Shown here one piece after another: positions 1 through 9,188 of a stretch of 64,000 nucleotides of DNA; position 1 is the first letter of the stretch, and each line of letters starts with the position of its first letter. The notes under the pieces are model-generated. The model did no database searches and was not told where the DNA came from. It saw nothing but the letters and a program-made list of their open reading frames with translations. The translations under genes and the position numbers were made by a program. The DNA comes from Paenibacillus albus. GTDB taxonomy: Bacteria > Bacillota > Bacilli > Paenibacillales > Paenibacillaceae. The DNA is taken from the NCBI RefSeq assembly GCF_003952225.1, contig NZ_CP034437.1, forward strand, positions 523,001 to 587,000, read 5' to 3'.

Positions 1-1
1 C

Positions 2-1324
2 ATGGCGCCTATGATGTGCTTCGGCGGTATCATTATGGCACTGTATAAGGATGCAACGCTATCGCTTGTTATCATTGCAATCGTACCGATCCTTGCGATC
101 ATTATCTTTGCCATCGTCAGCCGTGGCGTGCCACTGTTCAAGGTGATGCAGACGAAGATCGACAAGCTGAACCTCGTGCTCCGCGAAAATCTCACCGGCA
201 TTCGCGTTATCCGCTCCTTCAACCGGACTACGCATGAACAAGGCCGCTTTAATGCAGCAAATCATGATCTGACGGAGACGTCGATCAAAGTAAACCGCAT
301 TATGGCGTCGCTCATGCCAATCATGATGCTCGTCATTAACTTCGCGAGCTTAGCGATCGTCTGGTTCGGCGGCCTGCGTATCGATAGCGGCAATATGGAA
401 GTCGGCGACTTGATGGCTTTCATCCAGTACGCGTGGCAGATCATGTTTGCCCTGATCTTCGCTTCCATGATGTTCGTTATGATTCCGCGCGCTTCCGCTT
501 CGGCGGCACGGATCAATGAAGTGCTGAACACGGTGCCGGATATTAACGATCCTGCAGCGCCGAAGACAGCTTCCGCCGCACGCGGCGAGCTGGCGTTCAA
601 TAATGTGTCGTTCCACTATCCTGGCGCTGAGATGGCAGCACTCTCGAATATCTCCTTCACAGCAGGCCGCGGCGAGGTTACCGCGATTATCGGCGGTACC
701 GGCTCAGGCAAATCGACGCTGATCAACCTTATTCCGCGCTTCTACGATGTGACGGGCGGCAGCATTACGATCGGCGGCGTCGATGTGCGCGAGCTGACGC
801 AGGAGACGCTCCGTTCCATGGTCGGCCTTGTCCCGCAGAAGGCCGTGCTGTTCACCGGCTCAATTGCGGATAACATTCGCTTCGGCAAAGAAGACGCGAC
901 CGAAGAGGAGATCCGTCATGCGGCAGTCATTGCGCAGGCACAAGAATTTGTCTCTGAGATGAAGGAAGGCTTCGATTCGCCAATCGCACAAGGCGGCACG
1001 AACGTCTCCGGCGGCCAGAAGCAGCGGCTGTCCATTGCCCGCGCGCTTGTCCGCAAACCGGATATCTACTTATTCGACGACAGCTTCTCGGCGCTCGACT
1101 TCAAGACCGACGCCAAGCTTCGCGAGGCACTGCGCAGCGAGACGACGAATGCTACGGTATTAATCGTTGCACAGCGCGTCAGTACTGTAATGGATGCGGA
1201 CCGGATTATCGTTCTCGACGACGGCCAAATCTCCGCAATCGGCACGCATAAGGATCTGCTGCAAACATCCAGCGTTTATCGCGAAATCGTAACGTCACAG
1301 CTGTCAGAGGAGGAAATCGCATGA
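2..1324 (+). CDS. ABC exporter half-transporter, BmrC/YheI-like (5' end outside window)
   Basis: Membrane-spanning exporter subunit fused to an ATPase; with the next gene it should form a heterodimeric multidrug-type ABC exporter. The visible part starts inside the transmembrane domain (several hydrophobic helices in residues 1-165), so the true start is left of the window. The ATPase has Walker A GGTGSGKST (visible residues 231-239), signature VSGGQ (335-339) and Walker B ending LFDD (D359, D360). The residue after the Walker B Asp is Asp, not the usual catalytic Glu, as in one subunit of known asymmetric exporters such as BmrC/BmrD and TM287/288. The stop overlaps the next start by 4 bp (ATGA), so the two genes are translationally coupled. 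The substrate cannot be told from sequence. Confidence 0.93.
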   Translation: MAPMMCFGGIIMALYKDATLSLVIIAIVPILAIIIFAIVSRGVPLFKVMQTKIDKLNLVLRENLTGIRVIRSFNRTTHEQGRFNAANHDLTETSIKVNRIMASLMPIMMLVINFASLAIVWFGGLRIDSGNMEVGDLMAFIQYAWQIMFALIFASMMFVMIPRASASAARINEVLNTVPDINDPAAPKTASAARGELAFNNVSFHYPGAEMAALSNISFTAGRGEVTAIIGGTGSGKSTLINLIPRFYDVTGGSITIGGVDVRELTQETLRSMVGLVPQKAVLFTGSIADNIRFGKEDATEEEIRHAAVIAQAQEFVSEMKEGFDSPIAQGGTNVSGGQKQRLSIARALVRKPDIYLFDDSFSALDFKTDAKLREALRSETTNATVLIVAQRVSTVMDADRIIVLDDGQISAIGTHKDLLQTSSVYREIVTSQLSEEEIA

Positions 1325-3282
1325 GTGAACAGCAAAAAGGACCAGCTGGCGGCGGTCCGGGCGGTCAGCGCCCAGGCGGTCCCGCCCCTGGCAATTTCGG
1401 CTTCGGCCCAGGCCGCGGAGGCCCAGGCGCTATGGGCATGCCCGTCCAGAAAGCTAAAGACTTCAAAGGCACCTTGCGAAGACTGACCGGCTACCTGCGT
1501 CCGTACCGTTTCTCACTGCTCATCGTAATCCTTACAGCGGTACTCAGCACCGTTTTCTCCATCGTGGGCCCGAAGATTATGGGTAAAGCTACAACGAAGC
1601 TATTCGAAGGTTTAATGGGCAAGATCAAGGGTACGCCTGGTGCAAAGATTGATTTTCATTACATCTGGGAAATCCTTGCTGTGCTCGGCATCCTCTACAT
1701 CATCAGCGCCTTGTTCAGTTACATTCAACAGTATGTAATGGCCGGCGTCGCACAGAAAACAGTGTATGGTCTGCGCAAGGACGTAAACGAGAAGCTGGCT
1801 CGCTTGCCGCTTAAATTCTTCGACTCCCGTACGCACGGCGAAATTCTGAGCCGCGCTGTCAACGATGTCGACAATATCAGCGGTACGCTCCAGCAGAGCT
1901 TAACGCAGATCATCACCTCTGTCGTCACGCTTATCGGCGTTGTCGTCATGATGCTGACAATTAGCCCGCTTATGACGCTCATCTCCATTGTGACGCTACC
2001 GCTAAGCTTCGTCGCGATCAAGATGATCGCCAAACGTTCGCAGCTGTATTTTAAAGGCCAACAGAAAGCGCTCGGCGAGCTGAACGGGCACGTCGAAGAG
2101 ATGTATACGGGACATAACATCGTCAAAGCGTTCGGTCATGAACGCAAGTCGGTCGACAAGTTCAACAGCGTGAATGAGGAGCTGTACCAATCCGGCTGGC
2201 GCGCACAGTTCGTCTCCGGCATGATCATGCCAATCATGGGCTTCATCGGCAACATCGGCTACGTGCTCGTGAGCGTGGCGGGAGGCATTCTTGTCCTGCA
2301 TAAGACGATTACAATCGGTGACGTGCAAGCCTTTATCTCCTACTCACGCCAATTTACTATGCCGATCACGCAGACGGCTCAAATCGCCAACATCCTCCAA
2401 TCGACGGTTGCTTCGGCTGAGCGGATCTTCGAATTGCTCGATGAAAAGGAAGAAGTACCGGAAGCAGCGACTCCGATTGCAGTTGTTCAGAAAGAATCCG
2501 AAGCTGTACCAGGCAAAGCGATCAAGGCTCGCGGCGACGTCAGCTTCAACCATGTACAGTTCCGCTACAAGGAAGATACCTCGCTCATCGAGGACATGGA
2601 TATTCACGTACACTCGGGTCAGACGATTGCCATCGTAGGTCCGACAGGTGCCGGCAAAACAACGCTCATTAACCTGCTGATGCGGTTCTATGAAATCAAT
2701 AACGGCAGCATCACGATTGACGGTGTGGGTATTACACAGCTGAAGCGCGGCGATTTGCGGAATCTTTTCGGCATGGTGCTGCAGGATACATGGCTGTTTA
2801 ACGGTACGATCCGCGATAACATCGCTTATGGTCGTACAGGTGCGACCGAAGAAGAAGTCGTGGCCGCAGCACGAGCAGCGTATGCAGACCATTTCATCCG
2901 GACGCTGCCTGAAGGCTATGATACGGTGCTGAATGAAGAAGCATCGAATATCTCGCAGGGGCAGAAGCAATTGCTGACGATCGCCCGCGCCATTCTGGCG
3001 AATCCGACGATCCTCATTCTCGACGAAGCGACAAGCAGCGTCGATACGCGGACGGAGATCCATATCCAGCGTGCGATGAACGAGCTGATGCAAGGCAGAA
3101 CGAGCTTCGTTATTGCGCACCGCCTCTCGACGATTCGCGATGCCGATCTCATCCTCGTTATGAATCACGGCACCGTCATCGAGCAAGGTACGCATGAAGA
3201 GCTGCTCGCAGCTGGCGGCTTCTACGCCGACCTGTACGAGAGCCAGTTCAGCAGCCGCAAACGTCAAGTGGATGCGGTGTAG
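1321..3282 (+). CDS. ABC exporter half-transporter, BmrD/YheH-like partner subunit
   Basis: Second half of the heterodimeric exporter. The first ~45 residues are a Gly/Pro-rich cytoplasmic leader, common in this subfamily. Residues ~55-340 hold six predicted membrane helices, followed by an ATPase domain. Walker A is GPTGAGKTT (440-448), Walker B is LILDE with the catalytic Glu present (E569), and the signature is ISQGQ (544-548) rather than LSGGQ. The defective signature would face the Asp-containing Walker B of the upstream subunit, so one composite ATP site is expected to be inactive and the other, with Glu here and VSGGQ there, active. Length (653 aa) fits BmrD/YheH-type subunits. A strong terminator follows. 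Confidence 0.93.
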   Translation: MSEQQKGPAGGGPGGQRPGGPAPGNFGFGPGRGGPGAMGMPVQKAKDFKGTLRRLTGYLRPYRFSLLIVILTAVLSTVFSIVGPKIMGKATTKLFEGLMGKIKGTPGAKIDFHYIWEILAVLGILYIISALFSYIQQYVMAGVAQKTVYGLRKDVNEKLARLPLKFFDSRTHGEILSRAVNDVDNISGTLQQSLTQIITSVVTLIGVVVMMLTISPLMTLISIVTLPLSFVAIKMIAKRSQLYFKGQQKALGELNGHVEEMYTGHNIVKAFGHERKSVDKFNSVNEELYQSGWRAQFVSGMIMPIMGFIGNIGYVLVSVAGGILVLHKTITIGDVQAFISYSRQFTMPITQTAQIANILQSTVASAERIFELLDEKEEVPEAATPIAVVQKESEAVPGKAIKARGDVSFNHVQFRYKEDTSLIEDMDIHVHSGQTIAIVGPTGAGKTTLINLLMRFYEINNGSITIDGVGITQLKRGDLRNLFGMVLQDTWLFNGTIRDNIAYGRTGATEEEVVAAARAAYADHFIRTLPEGYDTVLNEEASNISQGQKQLLTIARAILANPTILILDEATSSVDTRTEIHIQRAMNELMQGRTSFVIAHRLSTIRDADLILVMNHGTVIEQGTHEELLAAGGFYADLYESQFSSRKRQVDAV

Positions 3283-3300
3283 CTATCATATTTATCAAGA

Positions 3301-3347
3301 AAAGCCTTCCCAGAGGCGAGTAATACTCGCTTGGGGAGGTTTTTTTG
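3301..3347 (+). terminator. Rho-independent terminator of the ABC exporter operon
   Basis: A hairpin with CCTTCCC/GGGGAGG outer arms and GCGAGTA/TACTCGC inner arms is followed directly by a run of seven T. It lies about 20 bp after the stop of the second exporter gene. Confidence 0.9.
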
Positions 3348-3461
3348 TAGAAGCATTCACAGGTAACACTACGTACTAATAACGTTTAACATACGAAACG
3401 AATCACTAGCCAAATGGCTTGAACAGCAACCACTTCATACACATTTCACACACGCCGCAGC

Positions 3462-3490
3462 GGTTAAAATTTGGAAGCACATGGTATACT
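3462..3490 (+). promoter_or_regulatory. Probable extended -10 promoter of the glutamate-synthase-like gene
   Basis: TATACT at 3485-3490 is preceded by TGG (extended -10, TGn). The hexamer 17 bp upstream (GGTTAA) matches -35 poorly. The gene starts about 48 bp downstream. Confidence 0.4.
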
Positions 3491-3537
3491 GAAACTGGCA
3501 ATAGTCCCTACAAAATCACATCGGAGGTTGCCCCATC

Positions 3538-5109
3538 ATGGTGACTACAATTCTGGTTTCCGCCCTGCTCATTATTATCGTGCTGCCCATCGTTATTTTC
3601 TTCGGCTACATGTACTCCCTATCTAAGAAAGCGAAGCACTCCATTCTCCGCTCCCATCCTTTTCTCGGATGGATGCGCTACTTGCTCGAGAAGGTTGGCC
3701 CGGAATTCCGTCAATATTGGTTCGACAGCGATACGGAAGGCAAGCCATTCTCCCGCGCGGACTTCGTAGGCCTTGTCTATGCGGCCAAATACCGGACTGA
3801 CCTGATTTCCTTCGGTGGACGTCGCGATTATGAGAAGCCCGGCTTCTATATTTCCAATGCGATGTTCCCGAAGCTGACGAGCGAGCTGAAGGTGGACAAT
3901 AACGAACTCGTGCAAGGGAAGAAGTATGTCATTACAGACGAGGGCTTGTTCACTCGCCAAGAGAAGTTCATCGAGGAACCGGTAAAACGTTGGCTGCTCC
4001 ATGACGACGATGCCATTGTTGTCGGCCCTAACCGTAGACAGCCGTGGCGGCTCAAAGGGATGTTCGGCGCGTCAGCAACCTCCTTCGGTGCGGTCGGCGA
4101 GCATTATATTCAGTCCACAGGCAGCGGTGCCCTCATGGCGGGCGGTTCCTGGATCAACACAGGAGAAGGCGGCGTCGCGGATGTGCATCTCGCTACCGGC
4201 GTCGACGTTGTCTCGCAGATCGGCCCCGGCATGTTCGGCTTCCGCGATGATACGGGTAAGTTCTCCATCGAGGAATTCAAGCGCAAAGCAGCAGTGCCGA
4301 ATATCAAAGCGTTCGAGCTCAAATTCCATCAAGGGGCAAAAATCCGCGGAGGTCATCTCGAAGGCTCCAAGGTAACCGAAAGGGTCGCAGCAGCCCGCCT
4401 CGTTCCGGTCGGCAAGACGGTCAACTCCCCGAACCGGTTCGAGTTTCTGACGAATGCGGAAGAAGCGATTCGCTTCGTCGGCTCGCTTCAGGAGGCAGGC
4501 GGCAAGCCCGTCGGCATCAAAATCGTCGTCGGCGATCCGAAGCGCCTTGAGCCATTGTTCGAAGCGATGCTGGCGCTTGATACGTACCCCGATTTCATAA
4601 CGGTGGACGGCTCGGAGGGCGGCTCCGGCGCGACGTTCAAAGCGATGGCGGACGGCATGGGGCTGCCGCTCTATGCGGCGCTCGTCATCCTTGACGATAC
4701 GGCGCGCAAATTCGGCATTCGTGACCGCATCCGAATCTTCGCCTCCGGCAAGCTCATCACGCCGGATAAAGTAGCGATTGCCCTCGCCCTTGGCGCGGAC
4801 TGCGTCAACTCCGCGCGCGGCTTCATGATGGCGAACGGCTGCATCATGGCCATGCAATGCCATACGGGCAAATGTCCGACTGGCATTACGACGACGGACT
4901 CCAAATACCAGGCTGCGCTCGCTCCGGAAGAGAAGCAGTGGCGAGTGATGAACTATATTTTGCAGCTGCGGGAAGGGCTGTTCTCCCTGGCTGCCGCTTG
5001 CGGGCTGGATAGTCCGCGCGGCTTCAGGCGCGAGCATGTCGTGTTTACGAACGAGAGCGGACAAACGACGCGCATGGTCGATCTGTTCCCTTATCCCGAA
5101 GCAAAATAA
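3538..5109 (+). CDS. FMN-binding glutamate synthase family protein, YerD-like
   Basis: Resembles the FMN/Fe-S central domain of glutamate synthase large subunits, in a stand-alone 523-residue form like B. subtilis YerD. One N-terminal membrane helix (residues ~1-25) should anchor it to the membrane. The rest is the TIM-barrel domain: GSGALMAGGSW and KFHQGAKIRGGHL in the middle, then TVDGSEGGSGAT, the phosphate-binding type segment, and CHTGKCPTGI with cysteines that match the Fe-S cluster region. There is no amidotransferase domain, so it cannot use glutamine as GltB does; the actual reaction of this family is not established. The start is supported by GGAGG about 9 bp upstream. It is a single-gene unit. 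Confidence 0.88.
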   Translation: MVTTILVSALLIIIVLPIVIFFGYMYSLSKKAKHSILRSHPFLGWMRYLLEKVGPEFRQYWFDSDTEGKPFSRADFVGLVYAAKYRTDLISFGGRRDYEKPGFYISNAMFPKLTSELKVDNNELVQGKKYVITDEGLFTRQEKFIEEPVKRWLLHDDDAIVVGPNRRQPWRLKGMFGASATSFGAVGEHYIQSTGSGALMAGGSWINTGEGGVADVHLATGVDVVSQIGPGMFGFRDDTGKFSIEEFKRKAAVPNIKAFELKFHQGAKIRGGHLEGSKVTERVAAARLVPVGKTVNSPNRFEFLTNAEEAIRFVGSLQEAGGKPVGIKIVVGDPKRLEPLFEAMLALDTYPDFITVDGSEGGSGATFKAMADGMGLPLYAALVILDDTARKFGIRDRIRIFASGKLITPDKVAIALALGADCVNSARGFMMANGCIMAMQCHTGKCPTGITTTDSKYQAALAPEEKQWRVMNYILQLREGLFSLAAACGLDSPRGFRREHVVFTNESGQTTRMVDLFPYPEAK

Positions 5110-5134
5110 TTATTTCAAAATAAAGATATTTCTG

Positions 5135-5198
5135 TTGACATTGATACAGTACTCCGCTAAACTTACTTTAGATAATAAAGCTTATTATTAAAAGTAAG
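5135..5198 (+). promoter_or_regulatory. yceI promoter with overlapping palindromic operator
   Basis: TTGACA (5135-5140), a 17-bp spacer and TAAACT (5158-5163) form a good sigma-A promoter. A 37-bp imperfect palindrome at 5162-5198, with outer arms CTTACTTT and AAAGTAAG, overlaps the -10 and the likely start of transcription, as a repressor site would. The protein that binds it is unknown. Confidence 0.65.
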
Positions 5199-5220
5199 TA
5201 AATTTGGGAGGTACTTATCC

Positions 5221-5754
5221 ATGTCCGTATCCAAATGGGTTGTAGACGCATCGCACAGTTCTGTAGATTTTACTATTCGTCACATGATGATTGCCAAAGT
5301 AAAAGGCACGTTCCACAATTTCAGCGCTGAAATCGAAGCGAATCCAGAAGATCTGACAACGGCGAGCATTGCGTTCTCCGTCGAGCTGAGCAGCATCGAC
5401 ACTCGCAACGCAGACCGCGATAATCACCTTCGCACAGGCGATTTCTTCAACATCGAGCAATACCCGACCCTGACGTTCAACGCGACGAAGATCGTTCGCA
5501 CAGGCGATGGCGAATATGATGTTACTGGCGATCTGACTCTGCTCGGCCTAACTCGCAGCGAGACACTCGAAGTGACTTACGAAGGCAGCGGCAAAGACCC
5601 TTGGGGCAACGAGAAAGCCGGCTTCAGTGCGAAAGGCGCAATCAAACGCAGCGACTACGGCTTAACGTACAACGCAGCGCTTGAAACAGGCGGCGTTCTG
5701 ATCGGCGACGAAGTGAAAATCTCGATCGAGATTGAAGCAGGCAAGCAAGCTTAA
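5221..5754 (+). CDS. yceI: YceI family protein
   Basis: A 177-residue lipocalin-like protein of the YceI family, which binds isoprenoid-type lipids and is often induced by stress; the physiological role in Gram-positives is not settled. The sequence opens with W-x-VDASHSSVDFTIRHM and carries VKGTFHNFSA, SIDTRNADRDNHLRTGDFF and the late KRSDYGL segment, all typical of the family. It has no signal peptide, so it should be cytoplasmic. GGGAGG lies 9 bp before the ATG. It is transcribed alone between the operator-controlled promoter and a strong terminator. Confidence 0.92.
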   Translation: MSVSKWVVDASHSSVDFTIRHMMIAKVKGTFHNFSAEIEANPEDLTTASIAFSVELSSIDTRNADRDNHLRTGDFFNIEQYPTLTFNATKIVRTGDGEYDVTGDLTLLGLTRSETLEVTYEGSGKDPWGNEKAGFSAKGAIKRSDYGLTYNAALETGGVLIGDEVKISIEIEAGKQA

Positions 5755-5765
5755 TACAGATAAGT

Positions 5766-5797
5766 GAGGCTCCCCGACATCGGGGAGCCTCTTTCGT
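5766..5797 (+). terminator. Terminator after yceI
   Basis: Perfect hairpin GAGGCTCCCCGA / TCGGGGAGCCTC with a short loop, followed by TTTCGTTT, 12 bp after the yceI stop. Confidence 0.9.
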
Positions 5798-5965
5798 TTG
5801 GAGGAGCCGCTCGCCAATACGCGGTGAATTCGGGATCATTTTCACAAACCCTATCCGTCTTTCGCAGGCTGCCCGCTGGAATGTTGCCCCTGCCGTTTCC
5901 ATACAATGGATGAGAAGCTTCGTTAGGAAGCCTTTCCTAAGGCAGAAACGGTGGGATGCCCGTCT

Positions 5966-7144
5966 ATGATCGACTCGATTGTGTTGTTTCCGCACTGCAG
6001 GTGGGAGACGTTTCCTTACCAGACGATATTGGAGGTTGCCGGACGTGAACGGACCGTCTATGTGGTTACGACGCCAGCCGGATTGTCTGGCGCCCCCTCC
6101 TCTTTCCGCTCCATTGCACGAAATGAGCTGCACACACTGCCTTGGCCGCAGACCGCGGCGATTGTTACGCATCCGTGCTGGATCTACGAAATTGCCGGCC
6201 GCGCGCCGGCTGCTGTCCTTGCGCTTCTCCCCGAGGCATATGAATACGGGGATGACGCTTATTTGCGCTGCCGGGACGCGCTGTGCGCTGCTGCTTCGAT
6301 GATCGTGACAAGTTCCGAGCCGCTCTACTTCGAGCAGTGGTTCCGGCGCTGCCGCGTCTTTCTCCGCGACGGCCTCGACCTCGCCTCCGACGCGATTGCC
6401 GATGCCGCCATCATGGATGCGATCAGCGGCAAACCGCTCGATTCGCTGGCGAAGCTGCAGCTGCAGCGGAGGCAGGATTTTCGCGAGGAGCAGTTGAAGG
6501 CGCTGCGTCCTACGGCGATGCAGTCTTTCTTCCAAGCGGTCTATCAATATCTGCTTGGCGGGTACGAGCAGGCCGAACACTCGGCGAAGCTGGCCTTCGA
6601 GCAAGCCATCTTTGCCGGTGACGACACGGCCGTCATCACCTATTTCCGCTTCCTCTCGGCCATTCGGCTCCAGCTGGGGAAACCTCTCGATGCGATTGCT
6701 ACCTACGGTATAAGCGCAGTGACGGATGCGGAGCGTAATGCTTTTGCTACCATGTCCGCGCTTCAGGATGAGGGGCAGGATGCTCTTGCCGCCGCACTGC
6801 TGCTGCGAATGAACGAGGATTACCGGCAGGCGGCTGAGCTGCTTGAGCCGATTGAGGAAGCGGATCGCAGCGGACTTGTCCGCTCCCTGCTCTTCGAAGT
6901 GTATTCAGCCCGCGGCAAGCCGGATTTGGCGCTGTCGCTAATCGGTGAGACCAGGCATGCCGAAGCGCGTAAAAAACGCCATTTGCTCGAAGGAACTGCA
7001 CTTGCACTGCAGGGCAAGCGGCACGAAGCGATTCACGCGATTCTTCAAGCGGCGATGCATGGCGCGGAACCGCTTCAAGCGATTGCGGAGCTGGCTGCTG
7101 TCGATCAGCAGGCACAGCGGCTGTCGGAGGGGGACTCTGCATGA
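5966..7144 (+). CDS. TPR/helical-repeat protein with glycosyltransferase-like N-terminus
   Basis: About 392 residues. The first ~170 residues resemble a Rossmann-type sugar-transferase fold (short hydrophobic strands, MIVTSSEPLYF), but no complete active site can be named. Residues ~190-390 are Ala/Leu-rich helical pairs that look like TPR units. An in-frame GTG exists at 5951, but ATG 5966 has GGTGGG at good distance and is preferred. Its stop overlaps the start of the GT2 gene (ATGA), and that gene overlaps the next, so three proteins are made from one message. Context suggests a scaffold or partner for glycosylation of surface proteins; this is inference. Confidence 0.7.
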   Translation: MIDSIVLFPHCRWETFPYQTILEVAGRERTVYVVTTPAGLSGAPSSFRSIARNELHTLPWPQTAAIVTHPCWIYEIAGRAPAAVLALLPEAYEYGDDAYLRCRDALCAAASMIVTSSEPLYFEQWFRRCRVFLRDGLDLASDAIADAAIMDAISGKPLDSLAKLQLQRRQDFREEQLKALRPTAMQSFFQAVYQYLLGGYEQAEHSAKLAFEQAIFAGDDTAVITYFRFLSAIRLQLGKPLDAIATYGISAVTDAERNAFATMSALQDEGQDALAAALLLRMNEDYRQAAELLEPIEEADRSGLVRSLLFEVYSARGKPDLALSLIGETRHAEARKKRHLLEGTALALQGKRHEAIHAILQAAMHGAEPLQAIAELAAVDQQAQRLSEGDSA

Positions 7145-7893
7145 AGATGAATAAGCCGCTGCGCAAACCTTCGGGCAACAAGCTGACCGCGATGCTGCAG
7201 GTGCGCAATGAGGCAGGTCGCTATTTGGAAGCAGCGCTTGCTGACTTATCCGCTCTCGTCGATGAAATCGTCATTGTCGACGATGCCAGCGATGACGGTA
7301 CGCCGGAGATTTGCCGCTCCTTCGATAAGGTGATTCGGCTCGTGGAACTCAAGGAGCCGCTGTTCGGACAGGAGGCGAGGCTCCGCCATCTGCTCTGGGA
7401 GGCTGCTGTCCAGACGGAGCCGGATTGGCTGCTCGCTATAGATGCGGATGAGTTCTTTGAGAAAAAGGCCCAAACGCAAATTCGTCAGCTCATCGACCAG
7501 GACCGGTACGACTGGGTCGGCTTCCGCATGTACGACTTCTGGGGCTCGCTCGCCTATTACCGGGACGATGAGCTCTGGAAGCTGCACAAGCGGCATACGA
7601 TGATGCTTGTTCGCTACATGCCGCAGTACTCCTACTTCTATCCGGCCTGGGATCATCATGTGCCGCGGCTGCCGCTCTCCTGTGCTGCACTGCAGGGAAT
7701 CGGTTCGGAGCTGCGCGTCAAGCATTACGGCTGGGCGGGAGACGAAGCTGCGCGCCGTGCCAAGTATGAACGGTATATGCAGCTGGACCCTCAAGGCCAG
7801 TGGGGCAGCTTGGCGCAGTATGCCTCTATTCTTGATGCACAGCCGAACCTCGTGCGCTGGCAGGAAGATGAGGAGGTGAAGCCGCAGACATGA
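7141..7893 (+). CDS. Glycosyltransferase family 2
   Basis: A 250-residue GT-A fold enzyme expected to transfer a sugar from a nucleotide donor in the cytoplasm. MLQVRNEAGRYLEAAL at the N-terminus, EIVIVDDASDDGT (~residues 40-52) and AIDADEFFE (~100) match the nucleotide-binding and DxD (here DAD) motifs of GT2. The C-terminal half is rich in Tyr/Trp and His (PAWDHHVPRLPL), as in other short GT2 enzymes of polysaccharide loci. It overlaps both neighbours by 4 bp, so translation is coupled. The acceptor is unknown; the nearby repeat-protein operon offers candidates. Confidence 0.88.
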   Translation: MKMNKPLRKPSGNKLTAMLQVRNEAGRYLEAALADLSALVDEIVIVDDASDDGTPEICRSFDKVIRLVELKEPLFGQEARLRHLLWEAAVQTEPDWLLAIDADEFFEKKAQTQIRQLIDQDRYDWVGFRMYDFWGSLAYYRDDELWKLHKRHTMMLVRYMPQYSYFYPAWDHHVPRLPLSCAALQGIGSELRVKHYGWAGDEAARRAKYERYMQLDPQGQWGSLAQYASILDAQPNLVRWQEDEEVKPQT

Positions 7894-9080
7894 GAACCGT
7901 GACGATATTAACGCATAGCTATTTAAACGGATATGCGGAGGGAGAAGCGTATACGAGGCCCTTTGGCGGGGGACTGGAGCGGTACATCTATGATCTGTGC
8001 GGCGTCATTCAAAGCCGCGGATGGCGGGCGGTTGTTCATCAGCTGTCGTATTTCAGCAGCTTTGAAACCACGTATCTTGGCGTCTTCGTTCGCGGCTATC
8101 AATATGACCTGAACGACATTGCCGGGGCCTTCGAACGGATGGCTGCCGATGCGGAAGGGCTTATCATCTATGGCAGCTGCCTGTGGCATCCGATCCGCTA
8201 CCGGCCAGGCAGTATTGGCATTTGCCACGGCGTCAGCTGGGATTGGCACGATATGAGCGAGGCGATCAAAGCAGATGTTGCCGTCATGATTCAAGGCGCC
8301 GTTAGCGGACTCGACCGGATTGTGAGCGTCGATTCGCATTTTCAGACCTACTGCCGTGCCTGCTGCTCCTATGAGGACGCCGAACGGCTTGTCCTGCTCC
8401 CGAATTCGGTGGATACGTCGTGGTTTAAACCGGACAATGGGGCAGATAAAACTGATAATGACATCCAAGAAAATGATGATAACAGCATCCCAGAGGATGC
8501 TGTTGAGGACCAGGCAGCGCCGCTTAGATTATTGTATCCCCGCAGACTAAGCTACGAGCGCGGCATTGTGCCGATGATGCTCCTCGCGGACCTGCTTCTG
8601 CCCGAGTTTCCCAGGCTGACAGTTGAGTTTGCCGGGGAGCTGGTTGCGAACACGCCGGTTGCTGTCGCTTTCCAGTCTTGGCTCAGTGTCCATCCCCATC
8701 GTGATCGAATCGCGCACCGCACCTATGCTTTTGCCTCCGTACGAGATGCATACCACGCGGCGGATATCGCCATTATCCCGACCGTCTACTCCGAGGGCAC
8801 CTCCTTCTCCTGCCTCGAAGCGATGAGCTGCGGATTAGCTATTGTGGCCACCAATGTCGGCGGACTGAACGACTTAATTATCGACGGCTTTAATGGGCGC
8901 CTTGTATCTCCGACAGAAGAGGCACTGTACCGCGCTGTGAAGCAGCTGCTGGAGGACACTTCAGCACGCGAGCAGCTTGCAGTTCGCGCACGTGAGACGG
9001 CATTCGCCTTCGATCTCTCGAAATGGCAGCGACGATGGGGCGAGCTGCTGGAGGAACAGCTCGGGCGAGTCCATACGTGA
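7890..9080 (+). CDS. Glycosyltransferase family 4 (GT-B fold)
   Basis: A 396-residue retaining GT-B enzyme. The N-terminal domain has FGGGLERYIYDL, the Gly-rich acceptor-side loop. The C-terminal domain starts with LLYPRRLSYERG and ends in the EX7E-type donor site: YSEGTSFSCLEAMSCGLAIV (residues ~295-315) and GGLNDLIIDGFNGRLV. An acidic, low-complexity insert near residues 180-210 (many D/E/N) separates the domains and is unusual. GAGGAGGTG precedes the start. It is the last gene of the rightward three-gene unit and ends 109 bp before the converging GT2-TPR operon. Confidence 0.9.
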   Translation: MRTVTILTHSYLNGYAEGEAYTRPFGGGLERYIYDLCGVIQSRGWRAVVHQLSYFSSFETTYLGVFVRGYQYDLNDIAGAFERMAADAEGLIIYGSCLWHPIRYRPGSIGICHGVSWDWHDMSEAIKADVAVMIQGAVSGLDRIVSVDSHFQTYCRACCSYEDAERLVLLPNSVDTSWFKPDNGADKTDNDIQENDDNSIPEDAVEDQAAPLRLLYPRRLSYERGIVPMMLLADLLLPEFPRLTVEFAGELVANTPVAVAFQSWLSVHPHRDRIAHRTYAFASVRDAYHAADIAIIPTVYSEGTSFSCLEAMSCGLAIVATNVGGLNDLIIDGFNGRLVSPTEEALYRAVKQLLEDTSAREQLAVRARETAFAFDLSKWQRRWGELLEEQLGRVHT

Positions 9081-9188
9081 GTGTAAGGGAGGCGGCAGCG
9101 CTGCACAAAAAAAACGATGCTCGTCTCCCGAAAGACGGCATTCAAAATCTGACTAACACAGCTCGGCGGACGATGTCCGGCGGAGCAG

